Assembly (NCBI GenBank): GCA_024711125.1
Contig: JANJTM010000066.1
Span: 1 to 34,848 of the forward strand
From: Rhodothermales bacterium
Lineage (GTDB): Bacteria; Bacteroidota; Rhodothermia; Rhodothermales; UBA10348
Length of the DNA stretch: 34,848 nt
Reading direction: 5' to 3'
The notes below the pieces were generated by a model that was not told the origin of the DNA, did not search any database, and saw only the letters and a list, made by a program, of their open reading frames with translations. Shown piece by piece: positions 24,939 through 33,008 of this stretch. Both the position numbers and the translations under genes were made by a program. Position 1 is the first letter of the stretch. Every line of letters begins with the position of its first letter.

Positions 24939-26765
24939 CTAGTCGGCCTCGGCGCTGCGTTCGATCTCCAACCCGGGCCCGGCGCCCTCCGGCTCCCGGA
25001 TCGACAGGATGAGGTCCTGCACGTCGCGTCCCGGTGGTGCAAAGAACGGCGCGAGCGAGAGGGTGACGGCGAAGTTCAGCAGCATTCCGACCACGCCGAT
25101 GCCCTGCGGGCCGATGCCGAAGGCCCAGGACGGCATGCCTCCGTACACGCTTCCCAGGATGTAGGCACTCGTGAACGCGATGCCCACGACCATGCCGGAT
25201 ACCGCCGGAACCGTGCCCACCCGCCGCGAGAAGATGCCCAGCACGATGACCGGAAAGAAGCTGGACGCCGCGAGCCCGAACGCGAAGGCCACTACCTGGC
25301 TCACGAAGCCCGGCGGATAGATGCCGAGGATACCGGCCACCACGACGGCGAACCCGATGACGGTGCGGCCGACGAGCAGGCGCTGCGCCTCGCTCGCGCG
25401 GGGATTCAGGATGCGGAAATACAGGTCGTGCGCCACGCTCGACGAGATCACGAGCAGGAGGCCGCTCGCGGTGGAGAGCGCCGCCGCGAGTCCGCCCGCC
25501 GCGACGAGGGCGATGATCCAGTTCGCCAGGCGCGCCATTTCGGGGGTCGCGAGCACGATGATGTCGTTGTCCGGGCCGGACAGCCCGGCCTGGCGAAGCT
25601 CCACTCGCCCGTCCCGTCCACCCGTGCCGTCCAGCCACTGCTGGTGGGCGGCGCGCAGGTCAGAGACGGCCGCCGGACTGAGCGTCCCGCTGCGGAAGAT
25701 CTCGTTCTCCCCGGCGCGTCCGGGGCCCGTGTACGAGACCATGCCGTCTCCGTCGTCCAGCCAGAGGATGAGACCCGTGCCCTCCCACTTGTGGAACCAC
25801 TCGGGCAGTTCGGCGGCCGGTTTTCCGTTCAGGCCGTCGAGCATCACGTAACGGGCGAAGGCCCCCACGGCGGGCGCGGTGAGGTACAGCAGCGCAATGA
25901 ACAGGATGGCCCAGAAGGCGCTCCACCGCGCCGCGGCCACCGTGCGCACGGTGTAGAAACGCACGATGACGTGCGGAAGCCCCGCCGTTCCGGCCATGAG
26001 CGCCAGTGCGACGCAGAACACGTTCAGCTTGTCCCAGGCGCCTGTGAACGGCTCGGTGTAGCTCGCGAATCCCAGGTCGGCGTGGATGGCGTCGAGCCGG
26101 GCGAGCAGCGGCGTACCGTCGGCGAGCGAGCCGCCGAGCCCGAGCTGGGGAACCGGGTTTCCGGTCAGGTCGAGCGAAATCGCGATCGCCGGGGTCAGGA
26201 AGGCCGTGATCAGCACCCAGTATTGCGCCACCTGCGTCCACGTGATGCCCTTCATTCCGCCCAGCGTGGCGTAGACGAAGACGATCGCGACGCCAACGTA
26301 TACACCCACGTTGACGTCCACTTCCAGGAATCGCGAAAACACGATGCCGACACCCCGCATCTGGCCCGCGACGTACGTGAAACTCACGAAAACGGCGCAG
26401 ACGACCGCCACGACGCGGGCCGTGTTCGACGCGTACCGGTCCCCGATGAAGTCCGGCACGGTGAAATGGCCGAACTTGCGCAGGTAGGGTGCCAGCAATA
26501 GGGCCAGCAGCACGTATCCGCCCGTCCAGCCCATCAGGTACACCGACCCGGCGTACCCCATCGTGGCGATGAGGCCGGCCATCGACAGGAACGACGCCGC
26601 GCTCATCCAGTCGGCTGCCGTCGCCATGCCGTTCGCGGCGGCCGGGATTCCTTGTCCGGCCACGTAGAAGCCCCGGGTGTCGCGGACGCGCGAGAACCAG
26701 GCGATGGCCAGGTACAGGGCGAACGTCGCGCCGACGAAGAGGAACGTCCAGGCCTGGAGGCTCAT
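24939..26765 (-). CDS. Sodium:solute symporter large subunit (acetate permease-like)
   Basis: Membrane carrier of 608 residues from the solute:sodium symporter family, closest in style to ActP and the VC_2705 subfamily that works with a DUF4212 small subunit. About 13 hydrophobic segments are visible. Family patches include ADWMSAASFLSMAGLIATMGY, FVSFTYVAGQMRGVGIV, LGGMKGITWTQ and AGTAGLPHVIVRFYTV. A polar loop of ~110 residues (~310-420; ELPEWFHKW, GDGMVSY, HQQWLDG) interrupts the bundle and is longer than in ActP. The likely substrate is acetate or another small monocarboxylate. The start overlaps the stop of the small-subunit gene (ATGA). Confidence 0.92.
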   Translation of the reverse strand: MSLQAWTFLFVGATFALYLAIAWFSRVRDTRGFYVAGQGIPAAANGMATAADWMSAASFLSMAGLIATMGYAGSVYLMGWTGGYVLLALLLAPYLRKFGHFTVPDFIGDRYASNTARVVAVVCAVFVSFTYVAGQMRGVGIVFSRFLEVDVNVGVYVGVAIVFVYATLGGMKGITWTQVAQYWVLITAFLTPAIAISLDLTGNPVPQLGLGGSLADGTPLLARLDAIHADLGFASYTEPFTGAWDKLNVFCVALALMAGTAGLPHVIVRFYTVRTVAAARWSAFWAILFIALLYLTAPAVGAFARYVMLDGLNGKPAAELPEWFHKWEGTGLILWLDDGDGMVSYTGPGRAGENEIFRSGTLSPAAVSDLRAAHQQWLDGTGGRDGRVELRQAGLSGPDNDIIVLATPEMARLANWIIALVAAGGLAAALSTASGLLLVISSSVAHDLYFRILNPRASEAQRLLVGRTVIGFAVVVAGILGIYPPGFVSQVVAFAFGLAASSFFPVIVLGIFSRRVGTVPAVSGMVVGIAFTSAYILGSVYGGMPSWAFGIGPQGIGVVGMLLNFAVTLSLAPFFAPPGRDVQDLILSIREPEGAGPGLEIERSAEAD

Positions 26766-27121
26766 TCCGGTCGCTCCTCGCCGTCCAACCCTGGGGCGCC
26801 TGCCGCGAGTTCCTCGTGGTGACGCCGGTCCATCCGGTTCATCGCGAGGGCGTAGACCAGGATCAGGAGCACGAAAACGACGATCGAGCCCTGCTGGGCG
26901 AACCAGAACCCGAGCGGAAACCCGCCGATGCGAACGGACGAAAGCGTGTCGGCAAACAGCACACCGGCCCCGAGACCGGCCGCGGCCCAGATCGCGAGGA
27001 GGAGTAGCATCAGGCGTACGTTCCGCCGCCAGTAGGCCTGGATCGCCCGCTCGACGCGAGGGTCGCCGGTTCGAAGGGGCGGCGCGGACCGCGCCGATTG
27101 CGCGGTCGGGAATTCGGCCAT
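26762..27121 (-). CDS. DUF4212 symporter small subunit
   Basis: A 119-residue protein with two membrane segments (~32-54 and ~73-95), between RVERAIQAYWRRNVRLM and YALAMNRMDRRHHEEL. These phrases are diagnostic of DUF4212, the YjcH-like partner of acetate-type sodium symporters. It is the first gene of the two-gene unit and its stop overlaps the large-subunit start by 4 bp. It probably helps assembly or coupling of the carrier. The C-terminal tail is acidic. The shared 17-bp motif lies 59 bp upstream of the start. Confidence 0.9.
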   Translation of the reverse strand: MAEFPTAQSARSAPPLRTGDPRVERAIQAYWRRNVRLMLLLLAIWAAAGLGAGVLFADTLSSVRIGGFPLGFWFAQQGSIVVFVLLILVYALAMNRMDRRHHEELAAGAPGLDGEERPE

Positions 27122-27180
27122 GACGTGTCGGTGTTTCGGCGAAAGAAACGGCCGGGCGACGAGTCGGGCAAGTTCGCGTC

Positions 27181-27197
27181 GTCGGGATTTCCCCTAC
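27181..27197 (-). promoter_or_regulatory. Shared motif upstream of symporter operon
   Basis: On the minus strand this reads GTAGGGGAAATCCCGAC, nearly the same as the site upstream of the HupE-M1 operon (24367-24383). It lies 59 bp before the DUF4212 start in a 238-bp divergent gap. A related GGGGAAAGCCCGAT occurs just before the cyclophilin gene (31640-31653). Confidence 0.35.
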
Positions 27198-27359
27198 GGT
27201 TTGGACGGTCGGCCGGATTTACCTTTTTCTGCGGAGTGTGCGACTTTCGGCAAGACCGAGCGCGATCATCCCCGGATTGCGGGGCGCACCGGGCGGCTTC
27301 GCCTGCCGCGCACGCCGATCAAACCGGTGGCCCTCAACCCCCAAGCCCGTCCCCGATCC

Positions 27360-27788
27360 ATGCTTCTCTCCAGGAAAATCCTCTGGGTGGCCGTCGTCGC
27401 CTACGTCATCTCGTTGGTCCTCCCGACGGTCCAGGGCGGACAGGGCATCATCTTCGCCATGTGGGGCTTCATGGCGTTCATCCTCGAGCGGTCGTGGGCG
27501 GTCGTCTGGTTGGCGAACCCGACGTTCATCGTAGCGGCCTGGCTCAATTTCAACGGAACGCACCCCGCCTACCGCCGCATCCTGGCCATCGCCTCGGTGG
27601 CGTTCGCGCTGTTCGCGCTGACGATCGACGGTCACGGCGAAGGGCATGACGCGGTCGCGCTCCAGTACGGCTACTGGGTATGGCTGGCCTCTACCGTGTT
27701 GCTGCTGGTCTCCACCCTGCTCTCTCCGCTGCACAAGGACCCGGGCGCCGAAGCCCCGGCGGGCGGAAGCGGCACCCGGGGCGTCTGA
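27360..27788 (+). CDS. Unrecognised four-segment membrane protein
   Basis: A 142-residue membrane protein that I do not recognise. Hydrophobic segments lie at ~6-24, ~46-64, ~73-90 and ~105-122, with a His-rich loop (DGHGEGHDA, 90-98) between the third and fourth that could bind a metal or simply be solvent-exposed. The tail is Gly/Pro-rich. ATG at 27360 is chosen because the upstream in-frame extension is basic and not membrane-like. It follows the 238-bp divergent gap and converges on the amidohydrolase-DUF1080 gene (16-bp gap). Confidence 0.7.
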   Translation: MLLSRKILWVAVVAYVISLVLPTVQGGQGIIFAMWGFMAFILERSWAVVWLANPTFIVAAWLNFNGTHPAYRRILAIASVAFALFALTIDGHGEGHDAVALQYGYWVWLASTVLLLVSTLLSPLHKDPGAEAPAGGSGTRGV

Positions 27789-27804
27789 GACCGATCGACC
27801 CGGC

Positions 27805-30800
27805 TCAGTCCTTCAGCCGCAGGTTCCGGTAGGCCACCCGGTCCCCGTGACCCAGGAAGCCGAACCAGCCTTCGCGGTTGAACAGGCCCGGGTGCGCATT
27901 GCCGTCGACGGTGCCGTCGGCCGCGACTTCGCGCAGATCGGCATCCACGATCACGGTTCCGTTCAGCGTCACCCGCACCCGGTCTCCCCGCACGTCGATC
28001 TCCTGCTCGTTCCACTCCCCGACCGGGCGCTGCCGGCCCCGAAGGGCGGGCACGACGCCGTAGATCGACCCGTGGTACTGCCAGGGCTTCAGGCCGGCGT
28101 ACATCGGGTGCGAGTCGTCGAGGACCTGGATCTCCATGCCGTGGTACGCCGCGTCCTTGCCCTTGTCGGCGCGGATGCCGATGCCGTTGTTCGAGCCCGG
28201 CTCGAGCTTGAACTCGAAGCGCACGGTGAAATCGCGCAGCACGCGGTCGAAATACAGGTTCCGCCCACGACCGGGCAGGCAGACGATGGCCCCGTCCTCC
28301 ACCGCGTAGCCGAACGTGTCCCCGGTCCATCCGGTCAGGTCCCGCCCGTTGAACATCGGGCGGAACCCGTCGGCATCGACGGTCGAGAACTCGTCCCACA
28401 CCGCGCGGTCCGACAGCCCGTCCCGTTCCCAGGGCATCGGCGGACGCTTCGCGGCACCGTTGCCGACCCGGTCCATCGTGCGGGCGTCGTATAGCCGGCC
28501 GTTCACCATCACCCACGAGATGTCGGCGCTGCGGTTGAGATCGGCCAGCGGGTTGCCGTCGATCACGACGAGGTCGGCGAGCTTGCCGGGCTCCAGGCTG
28601 CCGAGTTCGCGGTCGAGACCCAGGTAGCGTGCGCCGTGCAGCGTCGCGCTGCGCAGGGCCTCGTGGGCGCTCATTCCGCCCTGCCAGAGCATGCGCATCT
28701 CCCAGTGGAAGCCGAGTCCCTGGAGCTGGCCGTGGGCGCCGACCTGGACGATATTGCCCTGGTCCACGAGCTTCTTGGCCTGCCGGGCCACCTCCACGTG
28801 GTAGTATTCGTCGTCCGGGGCCGCCTGCCGCCGGCGGGAGCGGGCGTCGACGACGGAGCGGGGCGTGAACGTCAGCAGGCGCTCATCCTCCCAGGCATTC
28901 GTGCGGTCATACCACCAGTATTCCCCCGATAGACCGCCATAGGAAACAACCAGCGTCGGGGTGTATCCCGTGCCGCTCGCTTTCCAGAGGTTCATGACGT
29001 CGGAATACAGCGGAGCCACCGGCACGTTGTGCTCGATGCCCGTATGGCCGTCGGCGATCATCGTGAGGTTGTGCTGCAGCGTCGAGCCGCCTTCCGGCAC
29101 GACCAGCATGCCGAGTTCACGCGCCGCCTGGAGGATCTGCTGCCGCTGGTCGCGGCGGGGCTGGTTGTAGCTCTTGACCGAGAAGGCGCCGACCGCCTTC
29201 ATGCGGCGCAGGTGCGAGCGCGCGTCGTCGAGCGAGTTCACCACGGCCTTGAAGTCCCCGTCGGCCCCGTAGAGGATCGTGCCGGTCGAGAACGTGCGGG
29301 GCGCCGTCAGCATGCCGGCGCGCACCATCTCGGCCTGTGTGAAGACCTCCTCGGTGCCCGACGAGGGGTTGTGGGTCGACGTGACGCCGAACGCCAGGTT
29401 CGCGTAGGTCTGCCAGTTCGGCTCGACGGCGCTCGTCGAAAGGTGCGCGTGCGCGTCGATGAAACCCGGCACGATCGTGCGGCCCGTCGCGTCCACGACG
29501 AAGGCGTCGGGCGGAACCGCGACCTCGGCCCGCGGCCCGACGGCCACGATGCGGTTCGCGTCCACGACGATCGTTCCGTCCTCGATGACTTCGTCGCCCC
29601 GCATGGTGACGATGCGCGCGCCCACGAACGCCGTGCGGCCCGCGGGACGATCCGATTCGACGGTCAGGCCGATGCGCACCCCGACGGAATCGGGTTTCGG
29701 AAGGTCGTCCGGGGCCCCGTCCACGAAGCCGAAGGCATCGCTCACCCGGCGGGTGAAGACTTCCGGGCCCAGGGTCCAGCGAAGCGCATTCGAGCCGTCG
29801 ACCCAGTGCAGGTCGATGCCCGCGTCCCGCGTGACGCGGGTCACCGGGATGGCCTTCGTGTCCTTGTTGAGGTCCACGGGCGATCCGGTCTTCGGAAGCG
29901 GCGCCACGTACGCCTGGAAAAGCTCCGTGAAGGCCACCCACTCGAAGTCGGGACTCGGCACCACCGAATTGGCGTATTTCAGCGTGAAATGGGTGCGCTC
30001 GTCGGCGCCGTCGGCGCGTACGCTGCGCCACGTCTTGGAGAGGCCGCCTCCGTCCATGAACCAGATACGGCCATCGGGGCCGAACCGCGGGTCGTAGCCC
30101 GAGGAGCGCACCTTCGTCGCGTCGCCTCCGGTGGCCGGCATGCGGTAGATGCCCGGCTCCATGCCGTGGAGGGGTCCGACCATGCCGTCGGCGCCGTTCC
30201 GCACGAAAACGATTTCCTGCCCGGACGGCGCGTAGCGCGGCGTCGCGTAGTGGCCGGGCCTCGCGGTGAGGGCGCGCGATGGGCCGCCTGTAGCCGCCAC
30301 GGCGCGGATCGAGCCGTATTCGGCCGCCGACGTACCCACGTAGACGATCGTGCGGCCATCCGGGCTGAACGACGGCTCGGTCTCGAGCCGGTCGTCGCCC
30401 GTGAGCCGGACCGGCGTGCCGTCGGGCAGGGGCTTTGACCAGAGCCTTCCGAGCGCGCTGAAGACGAGGGTGCGGCCATCGGGCGACGTCACCGCGTGCC
30501 GGATCATCTTCGCCTCGAAGCGCTCGGGGTGGTTGCGCTGCGTGCGCACCGCCTCGGTGACGCGGATCTCGACGTCGGCTTCGAAGGGAATCACCTCCGA
30601 GGCCCCCGTCGCCGCGTCGATGCGGCGGATCTTGCCGCCCGCCCAGGCGACGATCGCGCGGCCGTCGGGGGTCCAGTCGAAGGCCGGATAGACGCCGAAG
30701 ATGGCCCAGGCCTCCTGCTGGTCATGGCTCAGGCCGTCGAACAACGGCCGCTGCGCGCCCGTCGCGGTGTCGAACAGGAAGAGTACCGATTCGGAGCGCA

Positions 30801-31581
30801 CGCGCCGCACGAAGGCGATCGTCCGCCCGTCGGGCGACGGTACCGGCCGCGCCGAGCCGCCCTGACCGGTGATGTAGGACTCGATCTCCCCCGATTCCCG
30901 GTCCAGGCGGCGGACGACGTAGATCTGACCGTTCGGGTCCTTGTTGTACTCGAATGTGCTTCCGCCCGACATGTCCTCGCTGAAGTACACGTAGCGGCCG
31001 TCCGGGCTGACCGCGATCTCGTTGGCCTGGTCCTGCTGGTCGTTCTTCCGCTTCGTGAGCTGCAGCCCCGCGGTCGCCTCGCCCGAAGCGTGCCACATCC
31101 AGAGCTCGCCCGCACCGAGCGATCGCTGACTCGTGAAGTGCTTGCGGCCCAACAGGTACCGGCCGTCGGGCGTCCACGCGGGGCCGTTCACCAGGCGGAA
31201 ATCCTCGGTCGTCACCCGGCGCGCGTCGCTGCCGTCGGCGGCCATCGTCCAGAGGTTGTCTCCGCCGGCGCGGTCGCTCGTGAAGGCGATGCGGCGGCCG
31301 TCCGGGCTGAAACGCGGCTGCACGTCCCACGCGGGACCGTGGGTGAGGCGCGTGGCTTTTCCGCCCGTCACGGGAATCGTGTAGAGGTCGCCCAGCAGGT
31401 CGAACACGATCGTGCGGCCGTCGGGTGACACGTCGAGGTTCATCCAGGTGCCCTCGTCCACGGTGAACCGCACGTCGGTGGCGGGGCCGTGGGCGGCCGC
31501 GACGTCCCAGGGGGCCTCCTGGGCGGCGGCGGGGAGAGCGATCAGCAGGGCGGCGAGCAGGATCAGGCGCGTCGGTTTCAT
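27805..31581 (-). CDS. Secreted PD40 propeller-amidohydrolase-DUF1080 fusion
   Basis: Secreted protein of 1258 residues with three parts. A signal peptide ends at PAAAQ (~21). Residues ~35-630 are PD40/TolB-like propeller repeats (DVSPDGRTIVFDLLGDLYT, FSPDGRRIAFTSDR, WTPDGRAIVAWAGG, FSPDGRTIVYVG). Residues ~645-1040 are an imidazolonepropionase-like amidohydrolase: VPGFIDAHAHL with metal ligands H711 and H713, K803 in SVKSYNQ, H837 and H846 nearby, and GAHGQLQGLG in place of the final Asp motif. Residues ~1070-1258 form a DUF1080 (3-keto-disaccharide hydrolase-like) domain (FRPMFNGRDLTGWTGDTF, GIGIRADKGKDAAYHGMEIQ). The first two parts together are a known architecture; the DUF1080 tail is the unusual addition. 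Substrate unknown; a modified sugar or cyclic amide is possible. The gene is monocistronic. Confidence 0.92.
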   Translation of the reverse strand: MKPTRLILLAALLIALPAAAQEAPWDVAAAHGPATDVRFTVDEGTWMNLDVSPDGRTIVFDLLGDLYTIPVTGGKATRLTHGPAWDVQPRFSPDGRRIAFTSDRAGGDNLWTMAADGSDARRVTTEDFRLVNGPAWTPDGRYLLGRKHFTSQRSLGAGELWMWHASGEATAGLQLTKRKNDQQDQANEIAVSPDGRYVYFSEDMSGGSTFEYNKDPNGQIYVVRRLDRESGEIESYITGQGGSARPVPSPDGRTIAFVRRVRSESVLFLFDTATGAQRPLFDGLSHDQQEAWAIFGVYPAFDWTPDGRAIVAWAGGKIRRIDAATGASEVIPFEADVEIRVTEAVRTQRNHPERFEAKMIRHAVTSPDGRTLVFSALGRLWSKPLPDGTPVRLTGDDRLETEPSFSPDGRTIVYVGTSAAEYGSIRAVAATGGPSRALTARPGHYATPRYAPSGQEIVFVRNGADGMVGPLHGMEPGIYRMPATGGDATKVRSSGYDPRFGPDGRIWFMDGGGLSKTWRSVRADGADERTHFTLKYANSVVPSPDFEWVAFTELFQAYVAPLPKTGSPVDLNKDTKAIPVTRVTRDAGIDLHWVDGSNALRWTLGPEVFTRRVSDAFGFVDGAPDDLPKPDSVGVRIGLTVESDRPAGRTAFVGARIVTMRGDEVIEDGTIVVDANRIVAVGPRAEVAVPPDAFVVDATGRTIVPGFIDAHAHLSTSAVEPNWQTYANLAFGVTSTHNPSSGTEEVFTQAEMVRAGMLTAPRTFSTGTILYGADGDFKAVVNSLDDARSHLRRMKAVGAFSVKSYNQPRRDQRQQILQAARELGMLVVPEGGSTLQHNLTMIADGHTGIEHNVPVAPLYSDVMNLWKASGTGYTPTLVVSYGGLSGEYWWYDRTNAWEDERLLTFTPRSVVDARSRRRQAAPDDEYYHVEVARQAKKLVDQGNIVQVGAHGQLQGLGFHWEMRMLWQGGMSAHEALRSATLHGARYLGLDRELGSLEPGKLADLVVIDGNPLADLNRSADISWVMVNGRLYDARTMDRVGNGAAKRPPMPWERDGLSDRAVWDEFSTVDADGFRPMFNGRDLTGWTGDTFGYAVEDGAIVCLPGRGRNLYFDRVLRDFTVRFEFKLEPGSNNGIGIRADKGKDAAYHGMEIQVLDDSHPMYAGLKPWQYHGSIYGVVPALRGRQRPVGEWNEQEIDVRGDRVRVTLNGTVIVDADLREVAADGTVDGNAHPGLFNREGWFGFLGHGDRVAYRNLRLKD

Positions 31582-31633
31582 GGCGTGCGGGCGGAAGGGG
31601 ATCGCGTGGGCGCAAAGAATACGGACTTCGCGC

Positions 31634-31653
31634 TATACTGGGGAAAGCCCGAT
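31634..31653 (+). promoter_or_regulatory. Possible promoter core before the cyclophilin gene
   Basis: TATACT at 31634-31639 is a good -10-like element, with the related motif GGGGAAAGCCCGAT running directly after it (31640-31653) and the cyclophilin ATG at 31660. No convincing -35 (TTGACA) or Bacteroidota -33 (TTTG) element is at the right distance. If it is a promoter, the leader is very short. Confidence 0.35.
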
Positions 31654-31659
31654 CCCCCG

Positions 31660-32244
31660 ATGTTGCGCCGGTTGTCCGTTGCCCTTCTCCTCACCGCGGC
31701 CGCCTGCGGCCCGGGCGGTCCCACCGTTCCGCCCCTGCCCTGGGTCGTGTTCGAGACGCCTCTCGGCCCGATCACGGTCGAGATCGACACCGTGCGGGCG
31801 CCGTTGACGGCGTCGAACTTCCTGCGGTACGTGGACGAAGCGCGCTTCGACTCGGCGGCGTTCTACCGCGTGGTGACGCTGGACAACCAGCCTGACAACG
31901 ACGTGAAGATCGAGGTCATCCAGGGTGGGCTGGGCGACCGGTCCGAACGGCTGGGCCTCTCGCCGATCTCGCACGAAACGACCGACGTCACGGGCCTTCG
32001 GCATCTCGACGGCACGATCTCCATGGCCCGCATGGGCCCCGGGACGGCGTCCAGCGAGATCTTTTTCTGCATCGGGGATCAGCCGGAACTCGACTTCGGC
32101 GGTCGCCGCAACCCGGACGGGCAGGGCTTCGCGGCGTTCGGGCGGGTGGTTGCGGGGCTCGACGTGGTGCGACGAATCCAGGAGCGTCCGGCCGACGGGC
32201 AGCGGCTCGTGGAGGAGGTGCCGTTCCGGGTTCACCGCAATTAG
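31660..32244 (+). CDS. Cyclophilin-type peptidyl-prolyl isomerase lipoprotein
   Basis: A 194-residue cyclophilin that should catalyse cis-trans isomerisation at proline in the periplasm. The N-terminus (MLRRLSVALLLTAAAC) is a lipoprotein signal with Cys16. The cyclophilin core shows TPLGPITVEIDTVRAPLTASNF, FYRVV (the catalytic Arg region), IQGG, TISMAR and SSEIFFCIGDQPELD, then FAAFGRVVAGLDVVRRI. The length fits a short PpiA/PpiB-like enzyme. ATG at 31660 is preferred because it begins a clean signal peptide; upstream residues overlap the divergent gene. The gap to the amidohydrolase gene is 78 bp. Confidence 0.92.
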   Translation: MLRRLSVALLLTAAACGPGGPTVPPLPWVVFETPLGPITVEIDTVRAPLTASNFLRYVDEARFDSAAFYRVVTLDNQPDNDVKIEVIQGGLGDRSERLGLSPISHETTDVTGLRHLDGTISMARMGPGTASSEIFFCIGDQPELDFGGRRNPDGQGFAAFGRVVAGLDVVRRIQERPADGQRLVEEVPFRVHRN

Positions 32245-32421
32245 GGTTTGCACCCGCGACCGCCGATGCCAGGCCTGGCCGATGACACCCGATGCGCTCG
32301 GGACGCCGGGAGCGCGGCGGCGTACGGGACGCCTATGGGTCCCTCAACGACCCGGCTTCGCCGGGCCGGATCATGCACTATGGGCCCGGTGGAACGCATG
32401 GACCGTGGTATCGGGGGCCTT

Positions 32422-32561
32422 GGGGCCCGGAAGTGGAATCAGGGCCGTTTTTACACTTCCGCACTGGCTTTTTGGGGCCCGGAAGTGGAATCGGGGCCGT
32501 TATTCCACTTCCGCACCGCCTTTTTGGGCCCGGAAGTGGAACTGAGGCCGAAATTCCACAT
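32422..32561. repeat. Tandem 52-bp repeats, each with an inverted-repeat hairpin
   Basis: Two full units (32422-32473, 32474-32525) and a partial third (32526-32561). The two full units agree at 47 of 52 positions. Each runs GGGGCCC, left arm GGAAGTGGAAT, a ~10-nt loop with GGGCC, right arm, a spacer and TTTTT. In unit 2 the arms are a perfect 11-bp inverted repeat (32481-32491 and 32502-32512). Unit 1 has a mutated inner right arm but keeps GGAAGTG/CACTTCC. Unit 3 has a decayed right arm. The period is not a multiple of three, so a coding repeat is excluded. The T-run lies 8 nt beyond the stem, too far for a standard terminator. Confidence 0.85.
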
Positions 32562-32672
32562 CGTCTCCCTGTACGTCGGCGGCTGGAGTGCCTGGAGGGT
32601 TGGTCGCGCCGATTTCGGTCCCATTCACGGCACTCCGGATTCGCAGGCTCGCCGACGCACGGTACACCGGAA

Positions 32673-32697
32673 TTGGCGGGATTGCCGGCTGTATCTT
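32673..32697 (+). promoter_or_regulatory. Possible promoter of the small protein-CHAD-GWxTD unit
   Basis: TTG (32673-32675) and TATCTT (32692-32697) are 16 bp apart, close to the -33/-7 spacing known for Bacteroidota sigma factors, and are followed by CC rather than TG. The start codon at 32719 is 21 bp downstream. This is the only reasonable pair in the gap. Confidence 0.35.
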
Positions 32698-32718
32698 CCG
32701 GACTGATCCCCTGCCCTT

Positions 32719-33006
32719 ATGAACGAACGCCAACGCCGAATCCTGCTCGCGGGGGCCTTGGTGCTCCTGCTATCATGCCTGTTCGTGCCGTGGTATGCCG
32801 AGGACGACGGGGGTTTTCTCGATTTCGGGTATGCGTGGTTTTTCTCTGAACCGGCCGTGTACCTCGACATTCACCGGCTGGTCGTGGAGTGGGTCGCGAT
32901 CCTGGCCGCTACCGCCGCAGGCTTCTTTCTGTCCAACGAACCGCCGCGAGGTCCGGAACACGGTCGCGGCGCGGCCGCCGCCGACCGGCGCGCAGATCTG
33001 CCGTGA
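32719..33006 (+). CDS. Small two-segment membrane protein
   Basis: A 95-residue protein that I do not recognise. Hydrophobic segments lie at ~8-25 (ILLAGALVLLLSCLFVPWY) and ~54-71 (VVEWVAILAATAAGFFL), joined by a loop rich in aromatic residues (DDGGFLDFGYAWFF) that probably faces the periplasm. The tail is charged and Ala/Arg-rich. ATG at 32719 is directly after a 474-bp non-coding region. The stop (33004-33006) overlaps an in-frame GTG start of the CHAD gene, so the two are probably co-translated. Confidence 0.75.
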   Translation: MNERQRRILLAGALVLLLSCLFVPWYAEDDGGFLDFGYAWFFSEPAVYLDIHRLVVEWVAILAATAAGFFLSNEPPRGPEHGRGAAAADRRADLP

Positions 33007-33008
33007 CC

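Larger units (their letters stand above)
32245..32718. other. 474-bp non-coding stretch with repeats
   Basis: No open frame here looks like a gene: those present change frame across the repeats and have no recognisable motifs. It contains a 12-bp palindrome GCCAGGCCTGGC (32268-32279), a short hairpin CCCGGC-TTC-GCCGGG (32351-32365), the tandem hairpin repeats (32422-32561) and a candidate promoter (32673-32697) for the small membrane protein. The palindrome and short hairpin could help end the cyclophilin transcript, but neither is followed by a T-run. Confidence 0.6.

Noticed and set aside
31633-31641. Classical sigma70 promoter with paired -35 before the cyclophilin gene
   Set aside because: The -10-like TATACT is good but no TTGACA-like element lies 16-18 bp upstream, so only a weak promoter is claimed.
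32422-32561. CRISPR array
   Set aside because: Units are directly adjacent with no unique spacers and no cas genes are nearby.
32248-32706. Possible 152-residue gene across the hairpin repeats
   Set aside because: The repeat period is 52 bp, so the repeats are read in a different frame each time, and no motif or conserved start is seen.
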